Source of the DNA: an uncultured Myxococcaceae bacterium
GTDB taxonomy: Bacteria > Myxococcota_A > Polyangia > Polyangiales > Ga0077539
Assembly: GCA_945952225.1 (NCBI GenBank)
Contig: CAMFHP010000028.1
Location: 18,689-82,688, forward strand
DNA length: 64,000 nt
Direction: 5' to 3'
Below the pieces are notes generated by a model. That model made no database searches, had not been told where the DNA came from, and saw only the letters and a list, made by a program, of their open reading frames with translations. This document shows positions 15,804-24,655 of this stretch, one piece after another (position 1 is the first letter of the stretch; the number at the start of each line of letters is the position of its first letter). Made by a program: the position numbers and the translations under genes.

Positions 15804-16498
15804 GGCGCCACCTCGTGGAGCGTGAGCGCGTGACACACGACCGCGCTCGGAGACGCACCGCCCGCGAGCTGCAGCGCCACCATCGGGTATCCGTCGCCGA
15901 GGTGCGGGTCGTGCGTGTGGATCACCGTCCTGCCATCGACGAGGCCCTGAAGCGTGGCGCCGCGGGCGCGAAGTTCCACGCGCATGCGTCGGCCGACTGC
16001 GACGGCGTCGCGTGAGAGCTCGCACTCGGCGACGACCTCGGCGGCGGTTCCGTGACGGCTTCCCTGCGTGAGAAACGCGCGCAGCAGCTTCGCCACGCGC
16101 TTCTCGGGACACACCCAGAACAGGTACGTCGTGAGCGCCTCGTCGACGGCCTCGCAGCGCAGCGCGACGCCCGCGTACGCCGCACCCGATTCGACGGTGG
16201 CGTGCAGCGCGGCGCATCCGTCGCGAAAGCGCGACGAGGTCAGTGGGCTGAAGTACGTGCCGCCCGTGAGCGCGACGCGGATGCCGTCGGAGGTCGGCGA
16301 CTCGCGATCGCCCGCGCGTGCATCGAGCGAAGGAAACGGCTCGCGCGAGAAGTCGAGCGCGTCGAGCGGTGCGCCCGCGTCGATGGTCGGGAGGTAGCGC
16401 GTGGCCTGACCGCGCGCATCGACGTCGACCGCGAGCGTGCAGTTGGGACAGAACGAGCGACCCGGCAGGTCGAGCTTGCAATAGGGGCAGGCGATCAT
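15800..16498 (-). CDS. Zinc-ribbon protein, paralogue 1
   Basis: A 232-aa protein starting MIACPYCKLDLPGRSFCPNC, a C4 zinc ribbon. The remaining 200 residues are beta-rich, with FRDGCAALHATVESGAAYAGVALRCEA and YLFWVCPEKRVAKL, a pattern reminiscent of concanavalin-like or 3-keto-disaccharide-hydrolase-type jelly rolls, but no catalytic residues can be named. It ends MVALQLAGG...HALTLHEV, similar to the end of paralogue 2. Translationally coupled to it by a 4-bp GTGA overlap. It is divergent from the glycoside-hydrolase-like lipoprotein gene with 136 bp between starts. Confidence 0.75.
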   Translation of the reverse strand: MIACPYCKLDLPGRSFCPNCTLAVDVDARGQATRYLPTIDAGAPLDALDFSREPFPSLDARAGDRESPTSDGIRVALTGGTYFSPLTSSRFRDGCAALHATVESGAAYAGVALRCEAVDEALTTYLFWVCPEKRVAKLLRAFLTQGSRHGTAAEVVAECELSRDAVAVGRRMRVELRARGATLQGLVDGRTVIHTHDPHLGDGYPMVALQLAGGASPSAVVCHALTLHEVAP

Positions 16499-16634
16499 CG
16501 TGCGGTCACGACCCTCCTCGCGCGCGAGGAGAGCCCCGCCGCGCCCACCGCGTCAATCTCCGCACCGCGTCGCCCTTCACACGCGCACCACTTCGCGCTC
16601 CCGCTCACGCCGCGCGCCGTTGCATCGTCGCGTC

Positions 16635-18044
16635 GTGCGCTCCGCCCTCGCCGTGCTCCTCGCGCTCGCTGCCTGCACCGCTGCCGCGCCGTCGTCTGCG
16701 CCGCGCGATGCGTCCGTCGACGCGCTCCCCGATGCGCCCGTCGAGGCGTCGGTGCCCGAGCGCGCCCGCACGCCGTCGACGCGCGCGCTCGCCGACCTCG
16801 CGGGCTTCTCGCTGCCCTACCGCGACATGCCCACGGCCTCGGATCCTGCGTCGAGGGCGCGGCGCGCGTGGGCCCTTCGCACGGTGCGCGCACTCGGGCT
16901 CCATCGCATCCGCCGCGAGGTCTTCTGGACCGATGTGGAACCGCGCGAGGGGGAGTTCCACTTCGAGGCCTACGACCCGATCGTGCAGGGCTGCGCCGAC
17001 GCGCAGATCGAGCTCCTCGCGGTGCTCGCGTACGGCAATCCGTGGGCGACGCGGGTGATGAACGCCGATCAGTATTTTCCCCCCGACGACCCGCAGACCT
17101 TCGCGCGCTTCGCCGCCGCCGTCGCACGCCGCTACCGCGACCGCGTGCACGACTGGGAGATCTGGAACGAGCCCAACGCGGGCTTCCGCTTCTGGCGCCC
17201 CGAGCTCCGCGGCGACCCCGTGGCCTTCGGCGCGCTCGTCGACGCCGCACGCAGCGCCCTCACCGCCGAAGACCCCATGGCGCGCGTGGCCTACGGCGGA
17301 ACGGTCTTTCTCCCGCAGGTGCTCACCGGCGGCGTCGAGTTCGCGCGTGCATCGTTCACCGCGCGTCCGTCGCTCGCCGCGGGGCTCGGCGCCTTCGCGA
17401 TGCACGCGTACACGCTCTATCCGCCGCGCGCGTCGCCCGAGTCCGACGCGATGGGCGAGGTGGCCCACGTGCGCAAGGTCGCGCAGACCACCGCGATGCT
17501 CGACGACGTGGGCTTCGATCGCACGCGCCCGCTGTGGATCACCGAGATCGGCTGGCCCACCACGCAGGCCGTCGGTGAAGTACGGCAGGCCGCGTGGCTC
17601 GTGCGCGCGGTGCTCCTCTCGGCCCTCGCGGGCGTCGACGGCGTGTGGATCTACCAGCTCGGTGATGGTCCTTCGGCGAGCGAGCTCGTGCCCGAAGACC
17701 GCTTCGGGATCTTTCACCACGACGCCAACACCGCCGACGCGACGGACCCGGAACCCAAGCCCGCGGCCACCGCGCTGCGCGAGCTCTTCACCCGCTGGGG
17801 ACGCTTCCGCGTGACGGCGCGCGAGACCCTCGCGGGCGCGCCCGACGACGTGCACGCGCTCACCCTCGACGACGGCGAAGGACACCGCGCCACGGCCCTC
17901 TGGCGGGCCCTCGACGACGCCCCCGCGTGGCGATGGAACGTTCCCTCCGACGCGACGGTCACCGCCCTCGACGGGGCCTCCGTGGTGCCGCAATCGGGAA
18001 CGGTCGCCGTGGGGTCGATGCCCGTGTTCGTGACGCGTCCCTGA
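16635..18044 (+). CDS. Glycoside-hydrolase-like lipoprotein (clan A, GH39/GH5-like)
   Basis: A 469-aa secreted lipoprotein. The lipobox is LALAAC (C14), with a positive residue at position 2. A (beta/alpha)8 enzyme core follows: the acid/base is probably E179 in WEIWNEPN and the nucleophile E304 in LWITEIGWPT, both placed at strand ends as in clan GH-A enzymes. The VEPREGEFHFEAYDPIVQ segment near residue 100 is also typical of this clan. The last 100 residues look like a small beta-sandwich. Substrate is unknown, probably a polysaccharide. GTG 16635 is chosen because it directly precedes the signal peptide; in-frame upstream sequence is only Arg-rich. Confidence 0.82.
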   Translation: MRSALAVLLALAACTAAAPSSAPRDASVDALPDAPVEASVPERARTPSTRALADLAGFSLPYRDMPTASDPASRARRAWALRTVRALGLHRIRREVFWTDVEPREGEFHFEAYDPIVQGCADAQIELLAVLAYGNPWATRVMNADQYFPPDDPQTFARFAAAVARRYRDRVHDWEIWNEPNAGFRFWRPELRGDPVAFGALVDAARSALTAEDPMARVAYGGTVFLPQVLTGGVEFARASFTARPSLAAGLGAFAMHAYTLYPPRASPESDAMGEVAHVRKVAQTTAMLDDVGFDRTRPLWITEIGWPTTQAVGEVRQAAWLVRAVLLSALAGVDGVWIYQLGDGPSASELVPEDRFGIFHHDANTADATDPEPKPAATALRELFTRWGRFRVTARETLAGAPDDVHALTLDDGEGHRATALWRALDDAPAWRWNVPSDATVTALDGASVVPQSGTVAVGSMPVFVTRP

Positions 18045-18090
18045 TCGCACTGGCAGGGGCCGTGGCTCCGCCGTTACCGTGCGGCGCGTC

Positions 18091-20595
18091 ATGCACCCGA
18101 ACGCCCCCGATTCTTCAGCCTGGATGGTTCACAAGTTCGGCGGAACGAGCGTCGCGAACGCCGACCGCTACCGCAACGTGGCCCGCATCGTTCGCGCCGA
18201 GCCCGGCACGCGCAAGGGCGTGGTCGTGTCGGCGATGTCGGGTGTGACCGACGCGCTGCTCGGCCTCGTGGCCCGCGCGAAGCGAAGGGATCCCGCGTAC
18301 CGCGACGCGCTCGATGCACTGCACCGCAAGCACGTCGAGGCCGCGCGCGCGCTGCTGCCCGAAGGGGAGTCGGCGCGCATCGAAGCGGTGCTCGCGGCCG
18401 ATGTGCGCGACCTCGCGGATGTGCTCCGCGGCGTGTGGCTCGGGCGCAGCGCGTCGGAGTTCACCGAGGAGCTCGTGTCGGGCTACGGCGAGGTGTGGTC
18501 GGCGCAGATGCTCCACGCGCACCTCGTGAGCGAAGGGGGCGATTGCGCGTGGATCGACGCGCGCGATGTGCTGGTGGTGCATCCCGGCGAGCTCGGTCCG
18601 CGCATCGACTGGGCGGTGTCGGGCGAGCGCATGAAGGCCTGGCGCGAGGCGAACCCCGTGTCGACGGTGGTGATCACGGGCTTCGTGGCCTCGACGCCCG
18701 AGGGCGTGCCCACGACGCTCAAGCGCAACGGCAGCGACTTCTCCGCGAGCATCTTCGGCGCCCTCTTCGACGCCGCGGAGATCATCATCTGGACCGACGT
18801 CGACGGCGTGCTCTCCGCCGATCCGCGCCGCGTGCCCGAGGCCGAGCTCGTGCCCGAGATGTCGTACGACGAGGCCTGCGAGCTCGCGTACTTCGGCGCG
18901 AAGGTGCTCCACCCCCGCACCATGGAGCCCGCCGTCGCGCGGTCGATTCCCATTCGCATTCGCAACAGCTTCAACGCGACGCATCCGGGGAGCGTGATCC
19001 GCGCGGCCTCGCAGCTCGGCGACCGCGCGATGCCCGTCTCGGGCTTCTCGACCTTCGACCGCGTGGCCCTCGTGAACGTCGAGGGAACGGGCATGATCGG
19101 CGTGCCCGGCGTGGCCCAGCGCATCTTCGGCGCGCTCCGTGAAGTGGGCGTGTCGGTGATCCTCATCTCGCAGGCGAGCTCGGAGCACTCGGTGTGCTTC
19201 GCGGTGCCCGAGGCCCAGGGCGCGACGGCGCGCGCGGCCATCGAAGCGGCCTTCGCGCGCGAGCTCGCGGACCAGCAGATCCAGCGCGTGGAGCTCGTCA
19301 CGGGGCTCAGCGTGCTCGCCGCGGTGGGCGACGGCATGGCGCACTCGAAGGGCGTGGCGGCGCGCTTCTTCGCAGCCCTCGCGAAGGCCGGCGTGAACGT
19401 GCGCGCCATCGCGCAGGGCAGCTCGGAGCGCAACCTCTCGGCGGTGATCGACGGCGCCGACGCGTCGCGCGCGCTGCGGGCCGTGCACGCGGGCTTCTAC
19501 CTCTCGGAGCGCGTGCTCTCGCTCGGCGTCGTGGGGCCCGGACAGGTCGGTCGCGCGCTCCTCGCACAGCTCGCCGCGCAGGCGCCGGTGCTGCGCGGGC
19601 GCTTCAAGCTCGACCTGCGGCTCCGCGCCATCGCCGACTCGAAGCGCATGGTGCTCTCCGAGAAGGGAATCGCCCCCGACGAGGCCCTCGACGTGCTCGC
19701 GCGCGACGGCGTTCCTGTGGATCTCGAGGCCTTCGCTGCGCACGTGGGCGCCGCGCATCTGCCCCACGGCGCCATCGTCGACTGCTCGGCGAGCGAGCGT
19801 GTGGCCGACTGCTACGAGTCGTGGATGGCCCGCGGGCTCCACGTCGTGACGCCCAACAAGCGCGCGGGCGCGGGTCCCATCGCGCGCTACCGTGCGCTGC
19901 GCGCGGCGGGTGTGGGCGGCAACCGCCACTGGCTCTACGAGGCCACGGTGGGCGCGGGCCTTCCCGTCATCACCACGCTGCGCGACATGGTGCAGACCGG
20001 CGACCGTGTGATCCGCGTCGAAGGCGTGCTCTCGGGCACGCTGTCGTACGTGTTCAACGTGTTCGACGGCACCGTTCCCTTCAGCGAGGTGGTGCGCGAC
20101 GCCCGCGCGAAGGGCTACACCGAGCCCGATCCCCGCGACGACCTCTCGGGCATGGACGTGGCGCGCAAGCTGGTGATCCTCGCGCGCGAGATGGGCGTCG
20201 AGGTCGAGCTCTCCGACGTCGAGGTCGAGAGCCTCGTGCCCGCGAGCGCCGCCGACGCCGCGACGCCCGAGGAGTTCCTCGAACGGCTCCGCGCCCACGA
20301 CGACGAGATGGCCGCGCGGGTGAAGGCCGCCCGCGACGCGAACGCCTGCCTGCGCTACGTGGGCGTGGTCGACGCGACGGGAAAGGCGCGCGTCTCGCTC
20401 TCGTCGTACCCGCTGCACCACGCCTTCGCGCGCCTCGCCGCGACGGACAACATCTTCGCCTTCACCACCGACCGCTACGCCGCGACGCAGCCGCTCGTGG
20501 TGCAGGGGCCCGGGGCCGGTCCTGCGGTGACGGCGGGCGGCGTGTTCGCCGACGTGCTGCGCCTCGCGTCGTGGATCGCGGGTTCAGCGAGCTGA
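18091..20595 (+). CDS. thrA: Bifunctional aspartokinase / homoserine dehydrogenase
   Basis: An 834-aa fusion of two cytosolic enzymes of the aspartate pathway (threonine, methionine). The aspartokinase domain begins with KFGGTSVANADRYRN and contains FVASTPEGVPTTLKRNGSDFSA. Two ACT regulatory segments follow (GMIGVPGVAQRIFGALREVG; GDGMAHSKGVAARFFAALA), implying feedback control, probably by threonine. The homoserine dehydrogenase part has the NADP-binding loop GVVGPGQVG, THE conserved VVTPNKRAGAG, and EGVLSGTLSYVFN with catalytic DLSGMDVARKL. Length matches ThrA/MetL. ATG 18091 is used; GTG 18079 and ATG 18124 are alternatives and none has a clear Shine-Dalgarno. Its 3' end overlaps the convergent next gene by 12 bp. 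Confidence 0.95.
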   Translation: MHPNAPDSSAWMVHKFGGTSVANADRYRNVARIVRAEPGTRKGVVVSAMSGVTDALLGLVARAKRRDPAYRDALDALHRKHVEAARALLPEGESARIEAVLAADVRDLADVLRGVWLGRSASEFTEELVSGYGEVWSAQMLHAHLVSEGGDCAWIDARDVLVVHPGELGPRIDWAVSGERMKAWREANPVSTVVITGFVASTPEGVPTTLKRNGSDFSASIFGALFDAAEIIIWTDVDGVLSADPRRVPEAELVPEMSYDEACELAYFGAKVLHPRTMEPAVARSIPIRIRNSFNATHPGSVIRAASQLGDRAMPVSGFSTFDRVALVNVEGTGMIGVPGVAQRIFGALREVGVSVILISQASSEHSVCFAVPEAQGATARAAIEAAFARELADQQIQRVELVTGLSVLAAVGDGMAHSKGVAARFFAALAKAGVNVRAIAQGSSERNLSAVIDGADASRALRAVHAGFYLSERVLSLGVVGPGQVGRALLAQLAAQAPVLRGRFKLDLRLRAIADSKRMVLSEKGIAPDEALDVLARDGVPVDLEAFAAHVGAAHLPHGAIVDCSASERVADCYESWMARGLHVVTPNKRAGAGPIARYRALRAAGVGGNRHWLYEATVGAGLPVITTLRDMVQTGDRVIRVEGVLSGTLSYVFNVFDGTVPFSEVVRDARAKGYTEPDPRDDLSGMDVARKLVILAREMGVEVELSDVEVESLVPASAADAATPEEFLERLRAHDDEMAARVKAARDANACLRYVGVVDATGKARVSLSSYPLHHAFARLAATDNIFAFTTDRYAATQPLVVQGPGAGPAVTAGGVFADVLRLASWIAGSAS

Positions 20596-23025
20596 GTTCG
20601 ACCGCGCTTCGAGGGCGTCGATGCGCCTGCGCGTGACCTCGATCACCGCCGCGTCGACGCCCTCACCCGCGAGTGCATCGAGCCGCGCGCGGAGGTAGCT
20701 CCCGAAGCCGTGCGAGTAGCGCGTGTAGTCGTCGTCGGGACGCGCCCGCAGCAACGTCGCCATCGCCTCCGTGACCCGCGCGCGGTCGTCGCCGCGTCCA
20801 CGGCGCTCGACCACGCGGAGGAAGTTCGCCACGACGGGTCCGATCACGGCGGCGTAGCTCTCGGGCGAGGCGGGTGTGGCGAGCTGTGCGGCGCGCGCGG
20901 CCCACACGTCGAGGGGCTCCACGGGCGAGGGAAGGGACAGCGGTGCGAGCTCGGGCATCGGCCACGCGCGGGTCACGATCGGCGCACCGCGGGTGAGCGT
21001 CGCGAGGGCGCGCGCGTCGAGCCAGCGCGTGTCGGCGGAGGGATCGCGGCGGGCGAATCCGATGCGCGCGAGGTCGTCGTCGAGGGCGGCGCTCGCGGGC
21101 ACGGCGCCCGATGCGCGACGGCTCACAAGCACGGCCTCGTTGCGCTCCGCGAGGTGGAGCTCCGCGTCGGGAAAGACCGCGAGAAAGGTCGCCACGAGCG
21201 CATCGGCCTCGCGGGCTCCGAGGTCGTGGAGCGGGAGCCATTGCGCGAGCACGCCGTCGTCGCGGAGCGCGCGCTTCGCACGTCGGTAGAACTCCAGCGT
21301 GTAGAGCGTGGAGCCTCCGGGGGCGCGGGGCGGTGGCGGTTCGAGGGTGATGACGTCGTAGGTGCCCGGCGCGGTGGCCACGAGCTGACGGTCGCCGTCT
21401 TCGATCACGAGGTGCACGCGCGCATCGTCGGGGGCGCCGTGGTGCGCGCGTTCGAACCACCGCAGCGTGTCGCGCACCGTGGGGTCGATGTCGATGGCGT
21501 CGACGCGCGCAAAGCCGTGGAGGCGCAGCGCATCGAGCGTGGTGCCCGTGCCCACGCACACGACGGCGGCGCGGTCGCGGCGCGCGGTGGCGAGCGAGGG
21601 GAGGTGCGCGAGCAGGCGCATGTAGCGCTGCGCGAAGAGCGAGTCGCCGGAGTACGACACGCCCGCGGCCACGAGCCGTCGGATCGCGGGCTCGACGGGC
21701 TGGTCGTGGAGCACCACCGCCGCAGTGTCCTGCACGCCGAAGTGGCCGTAGAGCACGCGCGATCCGTCGAAGGACGCGCCGAGGAACCACCGCGGACCCG
21801 GCGCGATCACGGTGAGGGCGGCGGTGAGCGCGAGGGCGGTGATTCCTGCGCTGCGCGCGCGGCGGGCGGTGGTGAGCGCGAGGGGCGCCGCGAGGAGCGC
21901 GAGGGTCACGCGCGGACCGACCGCGGGCACGAGCACCAGCGACGCGACGAGCGCGCCGAGCGACGAGAGCAGCGTGCCGATTCCCGAGGCGCGCGCGACG
22001 GCCTGCGCGCGCTGCGGGTGCGCGTCGAGCGCATCGAGGGACTGCGCCTGCGCCGCGCCGAGGAGCAGCGCCGTGGGGCCCGCGAGCACCGCGAGGGCCG
22101 CGATGGTTCCGAGCGCCCAGGGGAGCGCCGCGCCCTGCCGATCGCCGGACCACGACGACACCGCGGGACACAGCGCGAGGCTCGCGAGGGCCACCGCGGG
22201 CGCGAGGGCCGGCGCCCACGGCGTGCGGAGGAATGCGATGCGCTTCGTGAGCGCGAAGCCCGCGGACTGCGCGGCCACGTACACCGCCACGATCGACGCG
22301 AAGGCGAAGAGCGACACGCCCGCGTAGGGGACGAGCACGCGGTTCCACACGGACTGCGCGCCGAGGCCGAAGAGGCCCGCGGCGGCGAAGCGCGCAGTGG
22401 CATCGCGCGCATCGACGGAGGGCGCGGTGACGGGCGCATCGTCGGCGTCACCGTCGTCGAGCCACACGCGCGAGAGCCCTGCGCACACGAGGTTTGCGAC
22501 GATCGCGACCGCCGCCGTGACCAGCGTGCCCACGCGCGGAACGATCGCTCCCGCGGCCCCGAGCGCGCCGACGCACGCACCCGCGAGGCCCGCTGCGTAG
22601 AGGCCCGGCGCGGCGCCCGGCTCACGGCGCGCGGCGACCATCGCGGGATACGTCACCCCCATCGCGAGCGACGCGGGAAGGAGCAGCAACGCGGCGGCGA
22701 GCACGTCGAGCGCGTGGCCTCCGCCGAGCCAGGTCGAGGGCGGTGCGAGAGAGACGATCACCGCGGTGGCGAGCGCGACGGAGAGGGCCACCACGAGCTC
22801 GGCGAGCGCGTAGGTGCGCCGCGCGCGACGGAGCATCGCGGGCCATCGCACGGGGAGCAGCGAGCCGGCGCCCATGCCGCCGAGAAAGACCGTGAGGGCG
22901 AGGCCCGTGGCCCACGCGCTGTTGCCCGTCCATCGCGCGAGGAGCGAGGGCGCGACGGACTCATGGCACGCGGCCACCGCGGCGGAGAGGGCGGCGAGGC
23001 GCCAGGCGGGACGCGCGTCGGTCAC
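20584..23025 (-). CDS. Spermidine-synthase-like methyltransferase-fold protein fused to membrane domain
   Basis: An 813-aa fusion. The first 420 residues hold about 12 hydrophobic segments resembling an MFS-type bundle. The soluble C-terminal part is a spermidine-synthase fold: nucleotide-binding VVCVGTGTTLDAL, acidic DIDP, then EDGDRQL (the Asp of the DGR motif) and TLEPPPPRAPGG where true synthases have a DSSDP-type loop. The EPPPP variant is common in the membrane-fused subgroup, so aminopropyl transfer is uncertain. GTG 23025 has GGAG 8 nt upstream. The gene converges with thrA and overlaps its end by 12 bp. Confidence 0.85.
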   Translation of the reverse strand: MTDARPAWRLAALSAAVAACHESVAPSLLARWTGNSAWATGLALTVFLGGMGAGSLLPVRWPAMLRRARRTYALAELVVALSVALATAVIVSLAPPSTWLGGGHALDVLAAALLLLPASLAMGVTYPAMVAARREPGAAPGLYAAGLAGACVGALGAAGAIVPRVGTLVTAAVAIVANLVCAGLSRVWLDDGDADDAPVTAPSVDARDATARFAAAGLFGLGAQSVWNRVLVPYAGVSLFAFASIVAVYVAAQSAGFALTKRIAFLRTPWAPALAPAVALASLALCPAVSSWSGDRQGAALPWALGTIAALAVLAGPTALLLGAAQAQSLDALDAHPQRAQAVARASGIGTLLSSLGALVASLVLVPAVGPRVTLALLAAPLALTTARRARSAGITALALTAALTVIAPGPRWFLGASFDGSRVLYGHFGVQDTAAVVLHDQPVEPAIRRLVAAGVSYSGDSLFAQRYMRLLAHLPSLATARRDRAAVVCVGTGTTLDALRLHGFARVDAIDIDPTVRDTLRWFERAHHGAPDDARVHLVIEDGDRQLVATAPGTYDVITLEPPPPRAPGGSTLYTLEFYRRAKRALRDDGVLAQWLPLHDLGAREADALVATFLAVFPDAELHLAERNEAVLVSRRASGAVPASAALDDDLARIGFARRDPSADTRWLDARALATLTRGAPIVTRAWPMPELAPLSLPSPVEPLDVWAARAAQLATPASPESYAAVIGPVVANFLRVVERRGRGDDRARVTEAMATLLRARPDDDYTRYSHGFGSYLRARLDALAGEGVDAAVIEVTRRRIDALEARSNSAR

Positions 23026-23056
23026 GGTCGGTGCTCCGTCCCGCGGGGGATGACGT

Positions 23057-23461
23057 TCAGCGGGGTTCGTAGGTGGCGACGGAGGTCTCGGTCTCGAAGA
23101 AGCGCACGGCCACCACGGGCAGCCCCTCGCGCTTGAGATGGTCGAAGATGGTCTTCGCGAGAAACTCTGCGGTGGGGTTCTGCGGCAGCGCGACGAAGGG
23201 CTCGCCCGCGCCTTCGAGCACGGGAATCACCGGGTCGTCGTGACGGAGCAGCAGCCGATGGTCGAAGGTGTCATCGATCCATCCGCGCGCCTTCGATTCG
23301 AGGTCGCCGAAGTCCATCACGAAGCCGCGGTGGTCGAGCGTCTCGGCGCCGAGCACGATCTCGACGCGCGCGTTGTGGCCATGGATGCGGGCGCAGCGGC
23401 CCACGTAGTCCATGAGCCGGTGGCCGTAGCAGAAGCGAACCTCTTCGGTGATGCGGTACAA
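23057..23461 (-). CDS. queD: 6-pyruvoyl-tetrahydropterin synthase / QueD family
   Basis: A 134-aa enzyme of the PTPS/QueD family, which makes 6-carboxy-tetrahydropterin for queuosine or a related pterin. Zinc ligands are visible as H14 (CYGHRL) and H27/H29 (RIHGHN), with catalytic Cys C23 four residues before. FVMDFGDLESKARGW, FDHRLLL, NPTAEFLAKTIFDHL and FFETETSVATYEP complete the family pattern. The start is TTG 23461 with AGAGG 6 nt upstream; this gives exactly the family length. It starts divergently from the DUF4397 gene. No other queuosine genes are in the window, so QueD versus PTPS cannot be separated. Confidence 0.88.
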   Translation of the reverse strand: MYRITEEVRFCYGHRLMDYVGRCARIHGHNARVEIVLGAETLDHRGFVMDFGDLESKARGWIDDTFDHRLLLRHDDPVIPVLEGAGEPFVALPQNPTAEFLAKTIFDHLKREGLPVVAVRFFETETSVATYEPR

Positions 23462-23575
23462 CGTCGACCTCTTTGGGGGCGCTGCACGTAGCAGAAGGGC
23501 GGGGCCGCTCGCAATCGGGCGTTTGCTTCTTTGCTGCGTGCGTTGTGGGCGCCGTGCCATCATCCCGGGCCACGT

Positions 23576-24406
23576 ATGGCCGCACGATCGCTGCGTTTTT
23601 CTTGTGTGTTCCTTGCGTCCGCGGCCCTCGCCGCGTGCGCCTCCTCGCCGCGTGCGCCCGTCGCGCCGCCCCCGCCCGCTGCGCCGCCTCCGCCCGCCGC
23701 CGCGCTGGTGCGTGTGATCCACGCGTCGCCCGAGCAGTTCGCGCAGACCGTGGCCGCGTACACCGACAACGGCCAGACGCCCGTGGTGCCCGAGCTGCAC
23801 TTCGGCGCGGCCGAGGGCTACCTCCCGGTGCCGCCCGGCGTTCACTCGGTGCAGGCGCGCGTGCCCGGCATGCCCCCGACGAGCCCGGCCCCCGTGAACT
23901 GGAACACCCCCGACCTCCAGTCGGGCCACGTGTACACGATCATCGCGCACGGGCTCGTCTCCGACCTCACGGGCCCGCAGCTCACCTTCGCGCACGAAGA
24001 AGACGAGATGGGCGCGATCACGCCGGGCCGCACGCGCCTGCGCTTCTTTCACGCGCTCATCGGCGGCGGCACCGTCGACGTGTGCCTCAACGGCGCGACG
24101 CCCGCGTTCATCGCGTCGACGTACGGCGCCTTCGCGAACGCCCACGGCGTGCCCGGTCACTACGTCGGCACGCAGCCCGGCGCGGTGACCGTGACCTTCC
24201 GTGCGGCTGCGCCCGCGAACCCCTGCGGCGGACGCATCGTGGGCTCCGTTCCGCTCCAGCTCGTCGACGGCATGTCGGTGGTGCTGGTGGCCACGGGACG
24301 CCTCGCGCGCGGCCCCGGCGCGAGCCCTCCCCAGGTGCTCGTGTGCCCCGACACGGCGCCCATCGCGGCCTCGTGCACGGCCATTCCCGTCACGCCCGGA
24401 CGCTGA
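23576..24406 (+). CDS. DUF4397-domain lipoprotein
   Basis: A 276-aa lipoprotein with lipobox LAAC (C21) and a Pro/Ala linker (APPPPAAPPPPAA). The body has features of DUF4397 proteins: LVRVIHASPE at the start, VVPELHFGAAEGYLPVPPGVHSVQARV, and VYTIIAHGL. These are extracytoplasmic beta-sandwich proteins of unknown ligand. ATG 23576 gives an MAARSLRFSC n-region. A stem-loop follows 29 bp after the stop. Confidence 0.8.
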   Translation: MAARSLRFSCVFLASAALAACASSPRAPVAPPPPAAPPPPAAALVRVIHASPEQFAQTVAAYTDNGQTPVVPELHFGAAEGYLPVPPGVHSVQARVPGMPPTSPAPVNWNTPDLQSGHVYTIIAHGLVSDLTGPQLTFAHEEDEMGAITPGRTRLRFFHALIGGGTVDVCLNGATPAFIASTYGAFANAHGVPGHYVGTQPGAVTVTFRAAAPANPCGGRIVGSVPLQLVDGMSVVLVATGRLARGPGASPPQVLVCPDTAPIAASCTAIPVTPGR

Positions 24407-24434
24407 CCCGACGACTCGATTCGCAGGACCTCAC

Positions 24435-24472
24435 GACGCGCGGCGGCCCCTCTCGACGAGGCCCCGCGCGTC
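24435..24472 (+). terminator. Stem-loop after the DUF4397 gene
   Basis: GACGCGCGG pairs perfectly with CCGCGCGTC, with further GGCC pairing after a bulged C. It is placed 29 bp downstream of the stop and followed by a short GTTT. No full T-tract, as often in GC-rich genomes. Confidence 0.45.
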
Positions 24473-24488
24473 GGCGTTTCGAAGCGGG

Positions 24489-24655
24489 ACTCAGAGGCTG
24501 TTGACGTGGAATTCCCCGCAGCTTGCGGCAGATCCGCGTCGTCGGTCGTCGTCACGCCACCTTGCGATACCGCCGGGTATCGCTGCGGTGACGTTCCTTG
24601 TCCGACTCGCGGCTCTTTGCAATCCGCGGCGTTTCCACGTCAACACCCTCTCAGT
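24489..24655. repeat. 167-bp foldback (MITE-like) element
   Basis: The ends are 23-bp inverted repeats (24489-24511 and 24633-24655) matching at 21 of 23 positions with the core GTTGACGTGGAA. The symmetry continues inward: CGTCAC/GTGACG (24550-24555 and 24588-24593) and a central hairpin CGATACC-GCCG-GGTATCG (24565-24582), all with nearly the same centre. It encodes nothing. Transposon-like ends and full-length dyad point to a non-autonomous element. The right end includes the stop codon of the OmpA gene. No clear target duplication was found. Confidence 0.6.
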
